From Yersinia massiliensis CCUG 53443 (lineage in GTDB: Bacteria > Pseudomonadota > Gammaproteobacteria > Enterobacterales > Enterobacteriaceae): a stretch of DNA of 64,000 nt. Positions within the stretch are counted from its first letter, which is position 1. The number at the start of each line of letters is the position of its first letter. The stretch lies in contig NZ_HE997650.1 of assembly GCF_000312485.1 (NCBI RefSeq), positions 1 to 64,000 of the forward strand. The letters run 5' to 3'. Positions 62,965 to 64,000 of the stretch are shown one piece after another. The position numbers were made by a program, and so were the translations under genes. A model generated the notes under the pieces. It had not been told where the DNA came from. It ran no database searches and saw only the letters and a program-made list of their open reading frames with translations.

Positions 62965-63052
62965 GTGTATAGATACCCTAAAGTTAGACGTCCTTATTAA
63001 ACTGCACTGCCGCCGTGGGCTCTTCCATTAATGAGTGTGGCCCACTGACGAG

Positions 63053-63301
63053 TTAAAGCAGCGGGTCTAGCCCACTGCGCGCATCCAGGGCATGTAAATC
63101 ATCACAGCCACCGATATGCTGCCCATCAATAAATATCTGAGGTACAGTCGTCCGCCCGCTACGAGCAATCATCTCTTCGCGTTTGGCAGGGTCATTATCA
63201 ATTGCGATCTCTTGGAAAGCAGCGCCTTTACTGTTCAGCAGTGCTTTAGCACGGTGACAGAATGGGCAAGTTGCTTTGGTATAAATCTCAATCTTCGCCA
63301 T
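63053..63301 (-). CDS. grxC: Glutaredoxin 3 GrxC
   Basis: Glutathione-dependent thiol reductase. The 82-residue protein has the dithiol site CPFC (E. coli has CPYC), TVPQIFIDGQHIGGCDDL and ends SGLDPLL. It is between yibN and secB on the same strand, 88 bp before secB. Confidence 0.96.
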   Translation of the reverse strand: MAKIEIYTKATCPFCHRAKALLNSKGAAFQEIAIDNDPAKREEMIARSGRTTVPQIFIDGQHIGGCDDLHALDARSGLDPLL

Positions 63302-63356
63302 GGATACACCTCAATTGACTATATAATTTATTGATATAGCGAAATTTGTATCGCAA

Positions 63357-63791
63357 TTACTTACCGCGCGCCAGTGGCAGATTCTCACCACTCCAGCCCG
63401 AGATACCTTCTTTCAAGGTAAACACTCGCTCAAAGCCTGCTTTGCTCAGCAGATCAGCAGAAGCACGGGAGGTTGTTCCTGTAGCACAAACTACAATAAT
63501 AGGCTGCGCTTTGTGCTTTTCCAACTCAGCTAAGCTGCCGTTTTTAATGTCGGTCGGCAACAAATTAAGAGAGCTGGCGATATGACCTTTGCGGTAATCA
63601 TCACGTGTGCGGATATCAACCACAACCGCATCTTCTTTGTTAATCAGACGCGTCGCTTCACCACGGGTGATCTCTTTCACTTTTGAGAGAGAACTTTTGA
63701 AAGTAGTGAAAATCACGGCGACGAACAACGCCACCCAGGCCAGACTCAAAACTGGATGCTGGCTAATGAATTGCATAATCTCTTGCAACAT
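63357..63791 (-). CDS. yibN: Membrane-anchored rhodanese-like protein YibN
   Basis: The 144-residue protein has an N-terminal transmembrane helix ([16 protein letters not shown], about 14-30) and a cytoplasmic rhodanese domain with [19 protein letters not shown] and the active-site loop [12 protein letters not shown] (Cys about 106). A sulfurtransferase function is inferred; the precise role is unsettled. It opens the yibN-grxC-secB-gpsA-cysE row. No gene is seen in the last 209 bp of the window. Confidence 0.92.
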   Translation of the reverse strand: MLQEIMQFISQHPVLSLAWVALFVAVIFTTFKSSLSKVKEITRGEATRLINKEDAVVVDIRTRDDYRKGHIASSLNLLPTDIKNGSLAELEKHKAQPIIVVCATGTTSRASADLLSKAGFERVFTLKEGISGWSGENLPLARGK

Positions 63792-64000
63792 GGGGGTAAA
63801 AACTCCCGTTAGTTAGGGGATAATATTCAAGGTCACAGAGTATACCTGCGCGATGCGGCAAATACAGCCAATATGCAAGCGCGATTGCAGAAACTGCGAG
63901 CAATCTCGGGAAGTTTTGTCGCCTAAATAATGATATTTACGTAAAACCCAGCGCCAATGTTGATCTCTTTGGGCTATTTTTAACCGGTTTTATAGTAAAT

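Overview
The window is chromosomal DNA from a gammaproteobacterium of the order Enterobacterales, and the genus is most probably Yersinia. Nearly every protein is full length and close to its E. coli counterpart. The hasRADEB haem-acquisition cluster, the peroxiredoxin-glutaredoxin fusion and the MurI sequence point to Yersinia. HasA clearly differs from the HasA I remember for Y. pestis (Glu instead of Gln at residue 32), so a species outside the pestis/pseudotuberculosis group is likely. This rests on remembered sequences, not on a search.

Layout. 1-11 kb: the P1 promoter of an rRNA operon fires off the left edge, followed by murI, btuB (with a cobalamin riboswitch), trmA, yijD, fabR, sthA and oxyR. 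8.2-19.2 kb is an accessory block between oxyR and argH: a peroxide module (Prx5-Grx fusion plus a dihydrolipoamide-dehydrogenase-like flavoprotein), a hicAB toxin-antitoxin pair whose toxin carries an in-frame stop, and hasR-hasA-hasD-hasE-hasB. 19.7-27.5 kb: argH, argB, argC divergent from argE, then ppc. 27.7-49.0 kb: fpr, emrD, glpX, glpK, glpF, zapB, rraA, menA, hslU, hslV, ftsN, cytR, priA, rpmE, metJ, metB, metL, metF. This block is inverted relative to the E. coli order. 49.1-58.6 kb: yiiR, yiiQ, tpiA, an unrecognised papain-fold-like protein, sbp, pfkA, fieF, cpxP, cpxR, cpxA. 58.6-63.8 kb: ada, trmL, cysE, gpsA, secB, grxC, yibN.

How the genes work together. Methionine genes share MetJ boxes, arginine genes share ARG boxes, glycerol genes carry GlpR-like sites, and the Cpx envelope-stress genes carry a CpxR box and a cpxP 3' UTR sRNA matching CpxQ. 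hslVU has a recognisable sigma-32 promoter and a 5' UTR stem-loop. OxyR faces a peroxide-reducing gene, so sensor and enzyme sit back to back. The has genes form a Fur-type iron-controlled hemophore system with its own TonB-like energiser and type I secretion pair.

The strongest candidate for something undescribed is the 264-residue protein at 51277-52071. It has a Cys-His-Asp arrangement like papain-fold glutamine deamidase toxins and effectors, a disordered N-terminus, no signal peptide and no visible immunity partner. It sits where E. coli has cdh.
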